Part shown: positions 53,597 to 62,195 of the stretch, piece by piece | Layout of the letters: each line of letters begins with the position of its first letter | How positions within the stretch are numbered: the stretch's first letter is position 1 | From: Myxococcales bacterium | Lineage (GTDB): Bacteria; Myxococcota_A; Bradymonadia; UBA7976; UBA1532 | Assembly: GCA_020633555.1 (NCBI GenBank) | Contig: JACKDL010000018.1 | Location: 1 to 64,000 of the forward strand | DNA length: 64,000 nucleotides | Direction of reading: 5' to 3' | Program-made: the position numbers and the translations under genes | Notes under the pieces: model-generated | Database searches by the model: none | What the model was told of the DNA's origin: nothing | The model's input: only the letters and a program-made list of their open reading frames with translations

Positions 53597-54531
53597 GGCG
53601 GGTCGAGCAGAGCCAGGCGGCGCCCGGCCTCGGCGGCGTCCGCAGCGATCTGGGCCACCAAGGCGTCGAGGTTGGCGAAGCGCTGCTCCGCGCGGAGCCG
53701 CGTTGCGAACCACACCCGGACCGATCGCCCGTACAACGACAGCCCCTCGGCGCCGAGCACGTGCGCCTCGATGGTGGCGGGGTAGTCGCCGAAGGTGGGC
53801 TTCCGCCCGACGTTGATGACCGCGCGCGCGGGAACGCCGTCCACCTCGAGCCAGCCGCCGTATACGCCCAGGGCGGGTCGCAACGCCCAGTCGGACTCTA
53901 CGTTGGCGGTGGGAAAGCCCAACCCACGGCCCCGCTGATCGCCGGTGACCACGGTACCCGTCAGCGAGTACCAGCGGCCGAGGATCGTGCGGGCCTGCGC
54001 CAGGTCGCCGGCCTGAACCGCGCTGCGGACGGCGGTGCTCGACGCGACGCTTCCGTCGGGCAAGCGCTGCGCCTCGATGGCCTGCACCGTGAAGCCGTGC
54101 ACCTGACCGGCGGCGCGAAGCGTGTTCACGTCCCCGGCCCGGCGGCGCCCGAAGCCGAAGTCATAGCCCACCACCACGTGGCGCGCTCGCAAGCCGTCCA
54201 CCAGGACCTGCTCGATGAAAGCCTGTGGGCTCAGGCCGGCGAAGTCGGGCTCGAAGCGCTGCGCCACGACGAGGTCGATGCCGGCCGCGGCCAACAGGCG
54301 GAGCTTCTCTTCGGGTGGGGCGATGCGGACGGGGGCTCGCCCAGGAGCGAGGAGCTCTGCGGGATGGGGCTCGAAGGTGAGGACGGCTCGCCGCAGTCCG
54401 CGGTCCCGGGCGGCGGCGCCAACGGCATCCACCAACGCGCGGTGGCCCTGGTGCAGGCCGTCGAAGTTGCCGATGGTGACCGCCGCGCCCCCGATGGGTG
54501 GCAGGTCGCGGTGGTCGGTGAACACCTGCAT
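53593..54531 (-). CDS. ribF: RibF, bifunctional riboflavin kinase/FAD synthetase
   Basis: This 312-residue protein has the FAD synthetase domain with GNFDGLHQGHRAL and VVGYDFGFGRRRAGD, and a C-terminal riboflavin-kinase domain with GRGLGFPTANV. It turns riboflavin into FMN and FAD. ATG 54531 follows GGAGG. The stop overlaps aroE (GTGA), so the two are translated together, an unusual pathway pairing. Confidence 0.93.
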   Translation of the reverse strand: MQVFTDHRDLPPIGGAAVTIGNFDGLHQGHRALVDAVGAAARDRGLRRAVLTFEPHPAELLAPGRAPVRIAPPEEKLRLLAAAGIDLVVAQRFEPDFAGLSPQAFIEQVLVDGLRARHVVVGYDFGFGRRRAGDVNTLRAAGQVHGFTVQAIEAQRLPDGSVASSTAVRSAVQAGDLAQARTILGRWYSLTGTVVTGDQRGRGLGFPTANVESDWALRPALGVYGGWLEVDGVPARAVINVGRKPTFGDYPATIEAHVLGAEGLSLYGRSVRVWFATRLRAEQRFANLDALVAQIAADAAEAGRRLALLDPP

Positions 54532-54756
54532 CCGCTTCGCCTCCGTGCCTGCCACGGCGCCTCGCCGGGCCAGCGCATGTGCGACGTTGCGCGCACTCAA
54601 GATGCGCCGCAAGCACGCCACGACCGTCCGCGCGGCGATCAACCACGCCGCGATCATCCGCGCGACCGTGCCTGTACGGGCAAGCACCCGCGGCTGTCAA
54701 CGCGGGTTGCCCCGGCGGGCCAGCCAAGGGACACTCGCTCGAACGACGGAGGACGT

Positions 54757-55299
54757 ATGTGGCGGTGGCTGGCGCTGGTATCTGTGCTCTGGGCGGGATC
54801 GGCCGGCGCGGTCCAGCTCAGTGGGCGCACGGCGCTCGGCTACGCTCAGGCCATTGGAGGCCCGGACGGGCTCGCGTTGTCCTTCGGGGCGGGCAACCTC
54901 GTCATCGAGGGCATCGTCGGCTTCCAGTACGAGGCCTTTGCGGACACGACCCGGGCTGCTGAGGCGGCCTTCGATCTGGGCCTGGCAGCGCACTTCCAGG
55001 TCTTGCGGGCTGAGTGGGCGGCGCTGACGGTGGGCGCCCGCTTCAACTTGCTGACAGGGCCGTACGATGACGGCGGCAATGTGGTCGACGTGCTGCAGTG
55101 GGGCGTCGATCTGCCCCTGCGCGTCTACTGGTTCCCGCTGCCCAACATCTCACTGCACTCGGAGCTCGGGCTGTCGGTCCAGCCGGGTCCAGCGGACGGC
55201 GCACTGACGGGCGGGTTGACCCCGGATGGCCTGCGAATCAACGCCTTCAACGGGGGCGGGCTGATGGGCGGTCTCGGTCTCAGCTTCTGGTGGGGCTGA
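54757..55299 (+). CDS. Small exported beta-barrel-like protein
   Basis: This 180-residue protein has a signal peptide (MWRWLALVSVLWAGSAGA) and a strand-rich mature part ending in an aromatic C-terminus (LGLSFWWG), as in outer-membrane barrels of about eight strands. GGAGG lies 4 bases before ATG 54757. No family is recognised. It is followed by an AT-rich stretch and the orphan pilin gene. Confidence 0.65.
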   Translation: MWRWLALVSVLWAGSAGAVQLSGRTALGYAQAIGGPDGLALSFGAGNLVIEGIVGFQYEAFADTTRAAEAAFDLGLAAHFQVLRAEWAALTVGARFNLLTGPYDDGGNVVDVLQWGVDLPLRVYWFPLPNISLHSELGLSVQPGPADGALTGGLTPDGLRINAFNGGGLMGGLGLSFWWG

Positions 55300-55352
55300 G
55301 AACTCTGTTTTTGGTGGGTGTGGATAAGTTTACTGACAAAGGAATTGTACAC

Positions 55353-55368
55353 TGCCAGACAAGCTGCT
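55353..55368 (+). promoter_or_regulatory. Degenerate sigma-54-like element upstream of the orphan pilin
   Basis: TGCCAG, five bases, CTGCT matches TGGCAC-N5-TTGCW in spacing and in the -12 GC, but the -24 GG reads GC. It lies 80 bases before the pilin ATG, matching the 78-89 seen for the other two pilins. The missing G is serious, so the element may be weak or inactive. Confidence 0.35.
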
Positions 55369-55447
55369 AGCGTGACCGCAAATCCGGGCCTCGTAGCTCG
55401 GGCTGGCGTTCCCGTTCAGAGCGACTGGGGCTGAGGGAGGGATAGAA

Positions 55448-55999
55448 ATGCGGATCAAGGGCCATGCGAAGGGGTTCACGCTCATCGAGATGATGATCGT
55501 GGTCGCAATCATCGGGATTCTGGCGGCCATCGCCATCCCGGCCTTCACCAAGTACGTGCGCCGGGCGAAGACCACCGAGGCGGTGATGAACCTCCGCAAG
55601 ATGTTCGACAGCTCGGTGTCGTACCATGAGCGCGACTTCAACGACCGTGCCGGGAACGTGCTGCCGAAGCAGTTCCCCGGTCTGGGCTTGGCCTTCGGCC
55701 CCGCGCCGGGCGTGAACCACTGCTGCGGGCAGGTGGGCGACAAGTGCGCCCCCGATCCGAACGCCTGGGACGCGCCGGTCTGGCAGGCCCTCAACTTCGC
55801 CGTCGATGACCCCCACTACTATTGGTACGACTACGCCACCGAGGGCACCGGCCTGGACGCCAAGTTCACTGCCCGTGCTGCGGGCAACCTGAACTGCAAC
55901 GCCTCCTACTCCACCTTCGAGCGCGTCGGCGGCGTCAACCCCGACTCGGGCGGTGTGGTCGGCGGCTCGGGCATCTACCAGTTCCGCCCCCTGGAGTGA
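55448..55999 (+). CDS. Orphan PilA-like type IV pilin
   Basis: This 183-residue prepilin is close in sequence and equal in length to the pilA product at 44008-44559: leader ending in Gly, then FTLIEMMIVVAIIGILAA, shared blocks AFTKYVRRAKTTEAVMNLRK and WQALNFAVDDPHYYWYDY. It has extra cysteines (HCCGQ, DKCAP), so its globular domain may be more cross-linked. It is alone, with no pil genes beside it, and ends in a strong terminator. It likely swaps into or adds to the same fibre. Confidence 0.9.
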   Translation: MRIKGHAKGFTLIEMMIVVAIIGILAAIAIPAFTKYVRRAKTTEAVMNLRKMFDSSVSYHERDFNDRAGNVLPKQFPGLGLAFGPAPGVNHCCGQVGDKCAPDPNAWDAPVWQALNFAVDDPHYYWYDYATEGTGLDAKFTARAAGNLNCNASYSTFERVGGVNPDSGGVVGGSGIYQFRPLE

Positions 56000-56030
56000 C
56001 GTCCAAGATCTGAACGCCTTGGACGCAGTG

Positions 56031-56060
56031 AACGCCACCCTCGGGTGGCGTTTTCTTTTT
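56031..56060 (+). terminator. Terminator of the orphan pilin gene
   Basis: AACGCCACCC (56031-56040) and GGGTGGCGTT (56043-56052) form a perfect stem, followed by TTCTTTTT. It is the clearest rho-independent terminator in the window. Confidence 0.9.
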
Positions 56061-56126
56061 GATACAAGGGGTTGGCTCCGGCACGGCGCGTGCTCTGGGC
56101 AGGCGCACCACGCTGGAGGTGCAGCC

Positions 56127-56783
56127 ATGACCCGAATCGCTGATCTGCCCGAGGCCGAGCGCCCACGGGAACGTCTCCTCGCCCTCGGTGCCCACCGAAT
56201 GAACCCGGTGGAGCTGCTGGCGATCCTCCTGGGGACGGGCAGGGGCCGGGCGGAGGACGCCCTGGCCTTGGCCGAGCGGGTGCTGGAGCAGGTGGACGGG
56301 CCCGAAGGGCTCGCCGCGGCGCCGCTCCCCGACCTCTTGTCGATCAATGGGATCGGGCCAGTGAAGGCGTCGCGAATCCGGGCGGCCTTCGAGCTGGCCC
56401 TCCGCGCCGGGCCCCTGGAGCCCCATGAGGCCCCGCTCGACCCCTATGCCGAGGTCTCGCACCGGCTTCGAGGCCAGGTGGCCGCGAGCGACCGGGCCCT
56501 GCTCGCGGCGCCCCTCGACCCAGAGCGGCCGTCCATTCCGCTGGAGCTGGGCGGCGTATTGGGCGACGACCTTCGGCCGGGCAGCGTGCTCGTGCGTCTG
56601 CTCAGCGAGGGCCCCGGGCCTTGGGTGGTCGCCGGCGTCCGGGGGGGCGCGGGCCCCAGTCGGGCCGAGCGGGCGGCTGCGGAGCGTCTGAGCCACGGTG
56701 CGACCCTGCTGGGCCTGGAGCTCGCGGGGGTGCTGTTGGTGAGCCGCACCACGCACTGGGTGCTGGCGTTGGGCGACGGATGA
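56127..56783 (+). CDS. RadC-like protein with degenerate MPN domain
   Basis: This 218-residue protein has the N-terminal RadC features RPRERLLALGAHRMNPVELL, LAILLGTG and the helix-hairpin-helix LLSINGIGPVKASRIRAA. The C-terminal MPN/JAMM domain normally carries a metal site with the motif HxH-x-S-G-x; here that stretch reads VVAGVRGGAGPSRAERA, with both histidines gone. Metal-dependent activity is therefore unlikely. GGAGGT lies 6 bases before ATG 56127. The next gene begins about 54 bases after its stop. Confidence 0.8.
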   Translation: MTRIADLPEAERPRERLLALGAHRMNPVELLAILLGTGRGRAEDALALAERVLEQVDGPEGLAAAPLPDLLSINGIGPVKASRIRAAFELALRAGPLEPHEAPLDPYAEVSHRLRGQVAASDRALLAAPLDPERPSIPLELGGVLGDDLRPGSVLVRLLSEGPGPWVVAGVRGGAGPSRAERAAAERLSHGATLLGLELAGVLLVSRTTHWVLALGDG

Positions 56784-56836
56784 TCGCCCGGTTCCCGGGC
56801 TTGCGTGGCGGGCCGACGCTCGGGCACGTTCGGGCC

Positions 56837-57316
56837 ATGAGGACAGCCTGCGCGCCCCATGTCGTTCTTCGCCTTCTTGCGCTCACAGGGTTGGTGGTGG
56901 CCGCGCCGGGGTGTGGGGGCGAGGTGGACGTGACCCGCTTCGTGGTCCGACCGGCGCTCGAGGACTACCGAACGCACATCCAGCCCATGCTGGTGGCCAT
57001 GCAGTGCAGCGCGGCGCCGTGTCACGGCACGACTTTCGTCGGTGAGGTCCGCATCACGGCAGAGCCCGACGACGAAGCGCTCTACCGCGACTACCAGTCG
57101 ATCAAGGCCCTGACCAACCCGCAGGATCCGGACGCCTCGGTCCTGCTCAGCCGCTTGCTCAACGGCGCGGCGGGGGCCAGTCACGTCCCGCTTTGCTTCC
57201 AGAGCACGGACGACTGCACGTACCGCAAGCTGGTGGCGTGGATCGGGTGGGACGGTGACGGCCCCGGACCGGGCGATATCGAGTGCGACTACACGGGGGA
57301 AACATGCTTCCGTTGA
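56837..57316 (+). CDS. Small lipoprotein with C-x4-C-H motif
   Basis: This 159-residue lipoprotein has a signal peptide and lipobox (AAPGC) and a mature part with CSAAPCHG, a C-x4-C-H variant of the cytochrome c haem motif. Similar motifs occur in myxobacterial lipoproteins that may bind haem. Other cysteines (LCFQ, DCTYR, ECDYTGETC) suggest disulfides. ATG 56837 starts the signal peptide; ATG 56780, overlapping the RadC-like stop, is an alternative. Confidence 0.6.
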   Translation: MRTACAPHVVLRLLALTGLVVAAPGCGGEVDVTRFVVRPALEDYRTHIQPMLVAMQCSAAPCHGTTFVGEVRITAEPDDEALYRDYQSIKALTNPQDPDASVLLSRLLNGAAGASHVPLCFQSTDDCTYRKLVAWIGWDGDGPGPGDIECDYTGETCFR

Positions 57317-57387
57317 GGTCCGGGGGGGGCAGCCCGTTGGGGCTCGCCGCAGGCATCGAGCCCCGAACCGGGCGTGCTGGGCGGTGC

Positions 57388-58170
57388 TCAGAAGCTCCGG
57401 CGGACGCCGAGCGTGGCGACGACGAACCGATCCTCGGTTCGTGCGCCGAACACGCTGGCTGCGCGGGTCCCCTCGCCCTGGAAGCGGATCTGCTGGGTCT
57501 GGACATCGAGCTGGGCCTGTGCCGACCAGGGGCCGGTGAGCGCCGCGATGGCCTCCAGGCGCCCGCCGAAAGCGATGAAATCCTGAGGGTCGCCCGAGTC
57601 GTCCGGGCTCTCGCGCAGGAAGAAGGGGAGCCCGAGGCGTCCGGCCACCCGGAGCCAGAGACGTTCACCCGCCAGCGGCCACTCCAGGCCGGCCGCGAAC
57701 TCGGGGCCCGCCGACGTGGACCGTACGAGCAGCGCAGGGACCTGGTCCTGCGTCTCCTGGCGGACGACCCGCAGCCCGACGGCGACAAACGGCGCGAGGG
57801 CGGTGGGCTGGGGACCCAGGTGCCACCGATAGCGAGCACCCAGGTCGACCTGGTGGACGTTGTAGTCCAGGGCGACCCCCAGGCTCGGCGTCTCGAGCGA
57901 GGCACCCAGGCCAAGTTGGGCGCCAAGGTACAGGCCCAGATGCTCCTCGGGCCAGAGATCCACCCCCAGCCCCAGGGTGGCCAGGCCGTCGACCGACGCG
58001 TCATAGGCTGCCGTGTCCGAGGCGAAGCTCAGGGCACCGACCGCCGCGCCCAGGCTGACCCAGACGCCGCTGCGCCGGCGGGCGCGGTCGAAGTCCGCCA
58101 TCGCGTCGGCCGCATGGGCGGTGAGGGCGGTGAGGGGGCCGCAGAGCAGCAGGACCAGCAGGGCACGCAT
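57388..58170 (-). CDS. Outer-membrane beta-barrel protein
   Basis: This 260-residue protein has a signal peptide (MRALLVLLLCGPLTALTAHA) and strand-rich mature sequence with Gly/Leu alternation and an aromatic C-terminus (LGVRRSF). It looks like an OmpA/OmpW-like barrel of eight to ten strands. Its function is unknown. Its start lies only 6 bases from the divergent gene at 58177, so the promoters must overlap coding sequence. Confidence 0.7.
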   Translation of the reverse strand: MRALLVLLLCGPLTALTAHAADAMADFDRARRRSGVWVSLGAAVGALSFASDTAAYDASVDGLATLGLGVDLWPEEHLGLYLGAQLGLGASLETPSLGVALDYNVHQVDLGARYRWHLGPQPTALAPFVAVGLRVVRQETQDQVPALLVRSTSAGPEFAAGLEWPLAGERLWLRVAGRLGLPFFLRESPDDSGDPQDFIAFGGRLEAIAALTGPWSAQAQLDVQTQQIRFQGEGTRAASVFGARTEDRFVVATLGVRRSF

Positions 58171-58176
58171 GTGGGC

Positions 58177-58743
58177 ATGCTACCCCGTCCGCGTCACAGG
58201 CAACCAGGGGGGTGGCATCGGGCCTGGCTCCCCCTGGCGCTTGGGCTGCTGCTTGGCTCACCGTCCTTCGCCCAGGGCGTCGTCTCCGCGGACGAGCAGG
58301 CGGTACAGGCTCATCTGGGGCTGTTTCTGACGGTCCCCCCACGTCGCGACGAGGACGAGCGGGTCGTAGTGGCCGGGTCACGGCTGGAAGCCTGGTTCCT
58401 GCATCCGGCAGGGCCCGTCGCGGACGAGGCGATCTGCAAGGGCCTCCGGTGGCTGCTGACCGGGCGCCTCGCGACCAGCTCTGGGGCCCGCGGGCTGTTT
58501 GAGGCGCGGCCCGATCTCACCGAGGTCGTGTTGGTCTTCTACGACGTCGAGACCGCCGTTGAGCCAGATGGACAAGGCCGGTACCGCCAACGTCGCAGCG
58601 CGGCCCCCCAGCTCCGGATCACCCTGAGCCGAGGCCGCGCCGAGGTGCTGGATCCCAAGCAGCTACGAGGCACGCTTTCGGGGGCGCGCTGCGCGCCCAT
58701 GGGGGCCCGGCTGGTCGACGAGGTGTGGCGCCGCCGAAGGTGA
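58177..58743 (+). CDS. Exported protein of unknown function
   Basis: This 188-residue protein has a long arginine-rich N-terminus leading into a hydrophobic core (LPLALGLLLGSPSFAQ), read as a signal peptide. The mature part has no recognised domain: a helical start (DEQAVQAHLGLFL), basic centre, and a C-terminal VDEVWRRRR. ATG 58177 is uncertain since it lies 6 bases from the divergent start at 58170; a later start would lose the signal peptide. Confidence 0.5.
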   Translation: MLPRPRHRQPGGWHRAWLPLALGLLLGSPSFAQGVVSADEQAVQAHLGLFLTVPPRRDEDERVVVAGSRLEAWFLHPAGPVADEAICKGLRWLLTGRLATSSGARGLFEARPDLTEVVLVFYDVETAVEPDGQGRYRQRRSAAPQLRITLSRGRAEVLDPKQLRGTLSGARCAPMGARLVDEVWRRRR

Positions 58744-58758
58744 CGAAGGTCCCGGCGC

Positions 58759-58775
58759 CGGGGCGGGACGCCCCG
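58759..58775. terminator. Short hairpin between convergent genes
   Basis: CGGGGCG (58759-58765) and CGCCCCG (58769-58775) form a 7-bp stem with a GGA loop, between the convergent stops at 58743 and 58788. No T-run, so it is a weak candidate. Confidence 0.35.
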
Positions 58776-58787
58776 CCCCGCCCCTCA

Positions 58788-59534
58788 TCACAGGGCCGTC
58801 AGACCGACCTCGTTGGAGCGCTCCAGGAAGACCCCGACGGCATCGCGGAACACTTCGGTAAGCGGCTCCGCGTCAGGCCGGCACAGGGCGTCGTAGTACT
58901 CGCGGCGCTGGTGGGCCGGCACGATCACCGGCGGATAGCCGCGCGACATGAGGAGCAAGTTGGTGAACAGCCGTGCCGTGGTCCCGGGGTTGCGCCGGAA
59001 GGGGTAGATCACCATCAGGCGGTGGTGCACGTCGGCGGCGAAGGCCACCGGGTCACAGGCCAGCTCACACTCCTCCTCGATGAACTCGAAGAGCTTCCGC
59101 AGGCTGTACGGCACCTTGTCGGCCGTGCAAATGCGCTGGTAGTAGTCGCGGTGGACGGGCGAGTTTCGGCGGTACAGCCCCCCCCGGTCCTTCGCGTCCG
59201 GCGTCAGCATCTTGTGGATCGTCTTCAGGGCACCGAGCGACACCGAGTCCGGGCCCTCGTTCGCCTGGGCCTGGACGAACAAGATCGCGTCGCGGTAGCG
59301 CCGGATCTCCGAGAGCAGCGGGTGGAGGTACTTGTCGAACTCGTCGTCGCGGTCGTCCATGGCCGCCACGATTTCGGCGGTCTGGAACAAGCGCCCCTCC
59401 AACATGTTGTCGTGGTGGATCCACGACAACATCAGGCGGCGGGGGATGGGGTGCGGATCCGGCGCACGATCCGCCAGGACGGCGGCGCGGTGTTCTTCGA
59501 GCGCGCGGATGAAGTCGGTCCCGACCTGAGTCAC
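58788..59534 (-). CDS. Fic-like protein with altered catalytic motif
   Basis: This 248-residue protein has the helical Fic fold: SWIHHDNMLEGR near residue 37 resembles the N-terminal alpha-inh region, and the C-terminal half has HHRLMVIYPFRRNPGTTARLF, followed by LMSRGYPP. The family motif HPFxxGNGRxxR reads YPFRRNPGTTAR here (residues 177-188), so the catalytic His is Tyr177 and most phosphate-binding residues are changed. AMP transfer by the usual mechanism is unlikely. It is alone, between a barrel-protein pair and ilvE. Confidence 0.82.
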   Translation of the reverse strand: MTQVGTDFIRALEEHRAAVLADRAPDPHPIPRRLMLSWIHHDNMLEGRLFQTAEIVAAMDDRDDEFDKYLHPLLSEIRRYRDAILFVQAQANEGPDSVSLGALKTIHKMLTPDAKDRGGLYRRNSPVHRDYYQRICTADKVPYSLRKLFEFIEEECELACDPVAFAADVHHRLMVIYPFRRNPGTTARLFTNLLLMSRGYPPVIVPAHQRREYYDALCRPDAEPLTEVFRDAVGVFLERSNEVGLTAL

Positions 59535-59638
59535 GGCTCACCTCCTGTGCAAAGCGTCACAACGCCGGGGAGGTATGCGATTTTCATGCCGTGGTAGGCG
59601 TGCGAAAAGCACCGGCGCCGGGACGGGGGGTGAGCGCC

Positions 59639-60571
59639 TCAGGCTTTCAGGGTGTAGGTGGCCCGCCACTCGGGGCGCGCCGGATCGTCACCGCGAACCA
59701 CGCCGAAGAACTTCTTCGACACAGCCAGTGTGACTTCGCCGGGCCGGCCCCCACCGATCGTGCGGTCGTCGATCTCGCGGACCGGTGTGATCTCGGCGGC
59801 GGTGCCGCACAGGAAGACCTCGTCGGCCACATAGAGCTCGTCACGCGTGAACAGGCGCTCCTGCACCGGAATGCCCAGATCGCCCGCCAGGGCCAAGATG
59901 GTGTCGCGGGTGATCCCGCCCAGAATGCTCGAGCCGTAGGGCGCCGTGATGATCTTCCCGTTCTTGACCATGAACAGGTTTTCGCCCGTGCACTCCGAGA
60001 CGTAGCCCTGCGTGTCGAGCATGATGGCCTCGTCATAGCCGGCCTTCAGCACCTCACGCTTGGCTATGACAGAGTTGACATACTGACCGCAGATTTTGCC
60101 CTTCACCATGTTCACGTTCACGTGAAGGCGGCTGAACGAGCTGATCTTGCAGCGGATCCCCTTGGCCATCCCCTCTTCGCCGAGGTAGGCGCCCCAGTCC
60201 CAGGCGCCCACGGCCACGTGGGTCTTGTTGTTCAGGGCGCCCAGGCCGAGGGTGTCGCTGCCCAGGAAAGCGATGGGCCGCAGGTACCCCTTCGCCAACC
60301 CATTGGCCACCAGGGTCTCGGTACACGCCCGCTCCAGGGATGCCGCGTCGTAGGGGATCTCCAGGCCGATGATGTGGGCCGACTCGAAGAGGCGCTTGAC
60401 GTGCTCCTGCAGGCGGAAGACGTGGCTGGTGCCGTCCTCTCGCTGGTAGGCGCGGATGCCCTCGAACACCCCGAAGCCGTAGTGCAGGGTGTGGGTGAGG
60501 ACGTGAATGGTCGCCTGCCCGAACGGGATCAGCTCGCCATCCATCCAGAGGAAATCCGCCTGCATCGCCAT
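59639..60571 (-). CDS. ilvE: Branched-chain amino acid aminotransferase
   Basis: This 310-residue fold-type IV PLP enzyme has HTLHYGFGVFEGIRAY, YLRPIAFLG, the PLP-lysine region (CGQYVNSVIAKREVLKAGYDEAI), and EVFLCGTAAEITPV. It moves amino groups to and from valine, leucine and isoleucine. AGGAGGAG lies 8 bases before ATG 60571. It is divergent from glmU. Confidence 0.93.
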   Translation of the reverse strand: MAMQADFLWMDGELIPFGQATIHVLTHTLHYGFGVFEGIRAYQREDGTSHVFRLQEHVKRLFESAHIIGLEIPYDAASLERACTETLVANGLAKGYLRPIAFLGSDTLGLGALNNKTHVAVGAWDWGAYLGEEGMAKGIRCKISSFSRLHVNVNMVKGKICGQYVNSVIAKREVLKAGYDEAIMLDTQGYVSECTGENLFMVKNGKIITAPYGSSILGGITRDTILALAGDLGIPVQERLFTRDELYVADEVFLCGTAAEITPVREIDDRTIGGGRPGEVTLAVSKKFFGVVRGDDPARPEWRATYTLKA

Positions 60572-60785
60572 CGTGTCGCTCCTCCTGCCCTCTCGGCCTG
60601 ACCCGGGGGCGGCTGCTTTATAGCGACGCCGGGGTGGGGGCTCAACCAGCCCGATGATCGAGGGTGCGGCAAAACGGCGCGCTCACCGGCGAGACCTCTG
60701 CCGACTCGCCGGGGTCCAAGCCCGTGTGCCCGTTGACAGGCTCGGCCGTCGAATGGTCCAACCACCGCCCGAGGAGGTGTCTGCG

Positions 60786-62192
60786 ATGCGAGCCAAGGCG
60801 GTGGTGGTGATGGCGGCGGGCAAGGGCACGCGGATGCGATCCCGCCAGACGAAGGTGCTGCACTCGGTCGCCGGTCGACCCCTGATCCACTACCCGGTGG
60901 CTCAGGCGCTCGCCCTGGGGGCCGAGCGGGTGGTGCTGGTCCTGGGTCACCAGCGCGAGGCCGTCGAGGCCAGCGTCCGTGCAGCCTTCCCCGACGCCCC
61001 GATCGAGGTCGCCGTGCAGGCTGAGCAGCTCGGCACCGCCCACGCGGTCCTCTGTGCCCGTGACGCGCTCTCCGACTTCGCGGGGGACGTCTTCATCCTG
61101 TCCGGGGACGTGCCCACGCTTCGCGACGAGACCCTTCAGGCGCTGGACGAGCGGGCGGGCGACGCGCCGGTGGCGGTGCTGGGCATGCGACTCGCCGAGC
61201 CGGCGGCCTACGGGCGGTTCGTGCGTCAGGAAGGCGCGCTCGCGGCCATCGTGGAGGCGCGGGACTGCTCGCCCTCCCAGCTGGCCATCGATGAGGTGAA
61301 CGCCGGGATTTACCGGGTGGACGCTGGTTTCCTGTTCGAGACGCTCGCCGCGGTGGGCTCCGACAACGCCCAGGGTGAGTTCTACCTGACCGATCTCGTG
61401 GCCGCCGCCGCGGCGCAGGGCGTCGCCGTCCGGGACCTGGTGCTCGAGGGTGACGCGGCGTTGGAGCTCCACGGCGTCAACGATCGGCAGGATCTGGCCG
61501 CGGCCGAGGCGCGGATTCAGGCCCGCCTGCGGGCACACTGGCTCGCGGCCGGGGTCACGATGCAGTCGCCGGACTCCGTCACTCTGGGTCACCGGGTTCA
61601 GCTCGCACCGGACGTGGTGCTGGAGCCCGACGTGTCCCTGCTGGGCGACACGGCGATCGGCGAGGGGGCCTGGATCGAGCGTGGCGTGCGCATCCAAGAC
61701 AGCCAGGTGGGCGCCGGCTCGCGGATTCTGGGCCACTCCTACCTGGAGTCCGCACAGGTGGGGGCTGGCTGCCAGGTCGGGCCCTTCGCGCGCCTCCGGG
61801 AGGGCACGGTGCTCTGCGAGGGCGTCAAGGTCGGCAACTTCGTCGAGACGAAAAAGACCGAGCTGGGCAAGGGCGCGAAGGCCAGCCACCTGTCCTACCT
61901 GGGCGACGCCCTGGTGGGTCCAGGCGCGAACATCGGGGCGGGCACGATCACCTGCAACTACGATGGGGTGAACAAGCATCGCACGGTGATCGGTGCCGGC
62001 GCGTTCATCGGATCGGACACCCAACTCGTCGCGCCGGTGACGGTCGGGGATGGCGCCTACGTCGGGGCAGGCTCGACCATCACCGAGCCCGTGCCCGCCG
62101 ATGGCCTGGCGTTGAGCCGGGTTCGGCAGCGCGTGATCGAGGGCTGGGCGGCGCGTCAGCGCGCCCGGATGAGCAAGAAGAAGGAAGGCTGA
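60786..62192 (+). CDS. glmU: GlmU, bifunctional GlcNAc-1-P uridylyltransferase/GlcN-1-P acetyltransferase
   Basis: This 468-residue protein has the uridylyltransferase domain (VMAAGKGTRMRS near the N-terminus, then QLGTAHAV) and a left-handed beta-helix domain with hexapeptide repeats ending in NYDGVNKHRTVIG. It makes UDP-GlcNAc for the cell wall. GAGGAGGT lies 7 bases before ATG 60786. glmS follows 3 bases after its stop, so both steps are in one operon. Confidence 0.95.
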   Translation: MRAKAVVVMAAGKGTRMRSRQTKVLHSVAGRPLIHYPVAQALALGAERVVLVLGHQREAVEASVRAAFPDAPIEVAVQAEQLGTAHAVLCARDALSDFAGDVFILSGDVPTLRDETLQALDERAGDAPVAVLGMRLAEPAAYGRFVRQEGALAAIVEARDCSPSQLAIDEVNAGIYRVDAGFLFETLAAVGSDNAQGEFYLTDLVAAAAAQGVAVRDLVLEGDAALELHGVNDRQDLAAAEARIQARLRAHWLAAGVTMQSPDSVTLGHRVQLAPDVVLEPDVSLLGDTAIGEGAWIERGVRIQDSQVGAGSRILGHSYLESAQVGAGCQVGPFARLREGTVLCEGVKVGNFVETKKTELGKGAKASHLSYLGDALVGPGANIGAGTITCNYDGVNKHRTVIGAGAFIGSDTQLVAPVTVGDGAYVGAGSTITEPVPADGLALSRVRQRVIEGWAARQRARMSKKKEG

Positions 62193-62195
62193 CGC

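Noticed and set aside
60733..60761. TTGACA at 60733-60738 upstream of glmU as a promoter
   Set aside because: The -35 is perfect, but the sequence 17 bases on (GTCCAA) does not resemble a -10 box, so I do not list it as a promoter.
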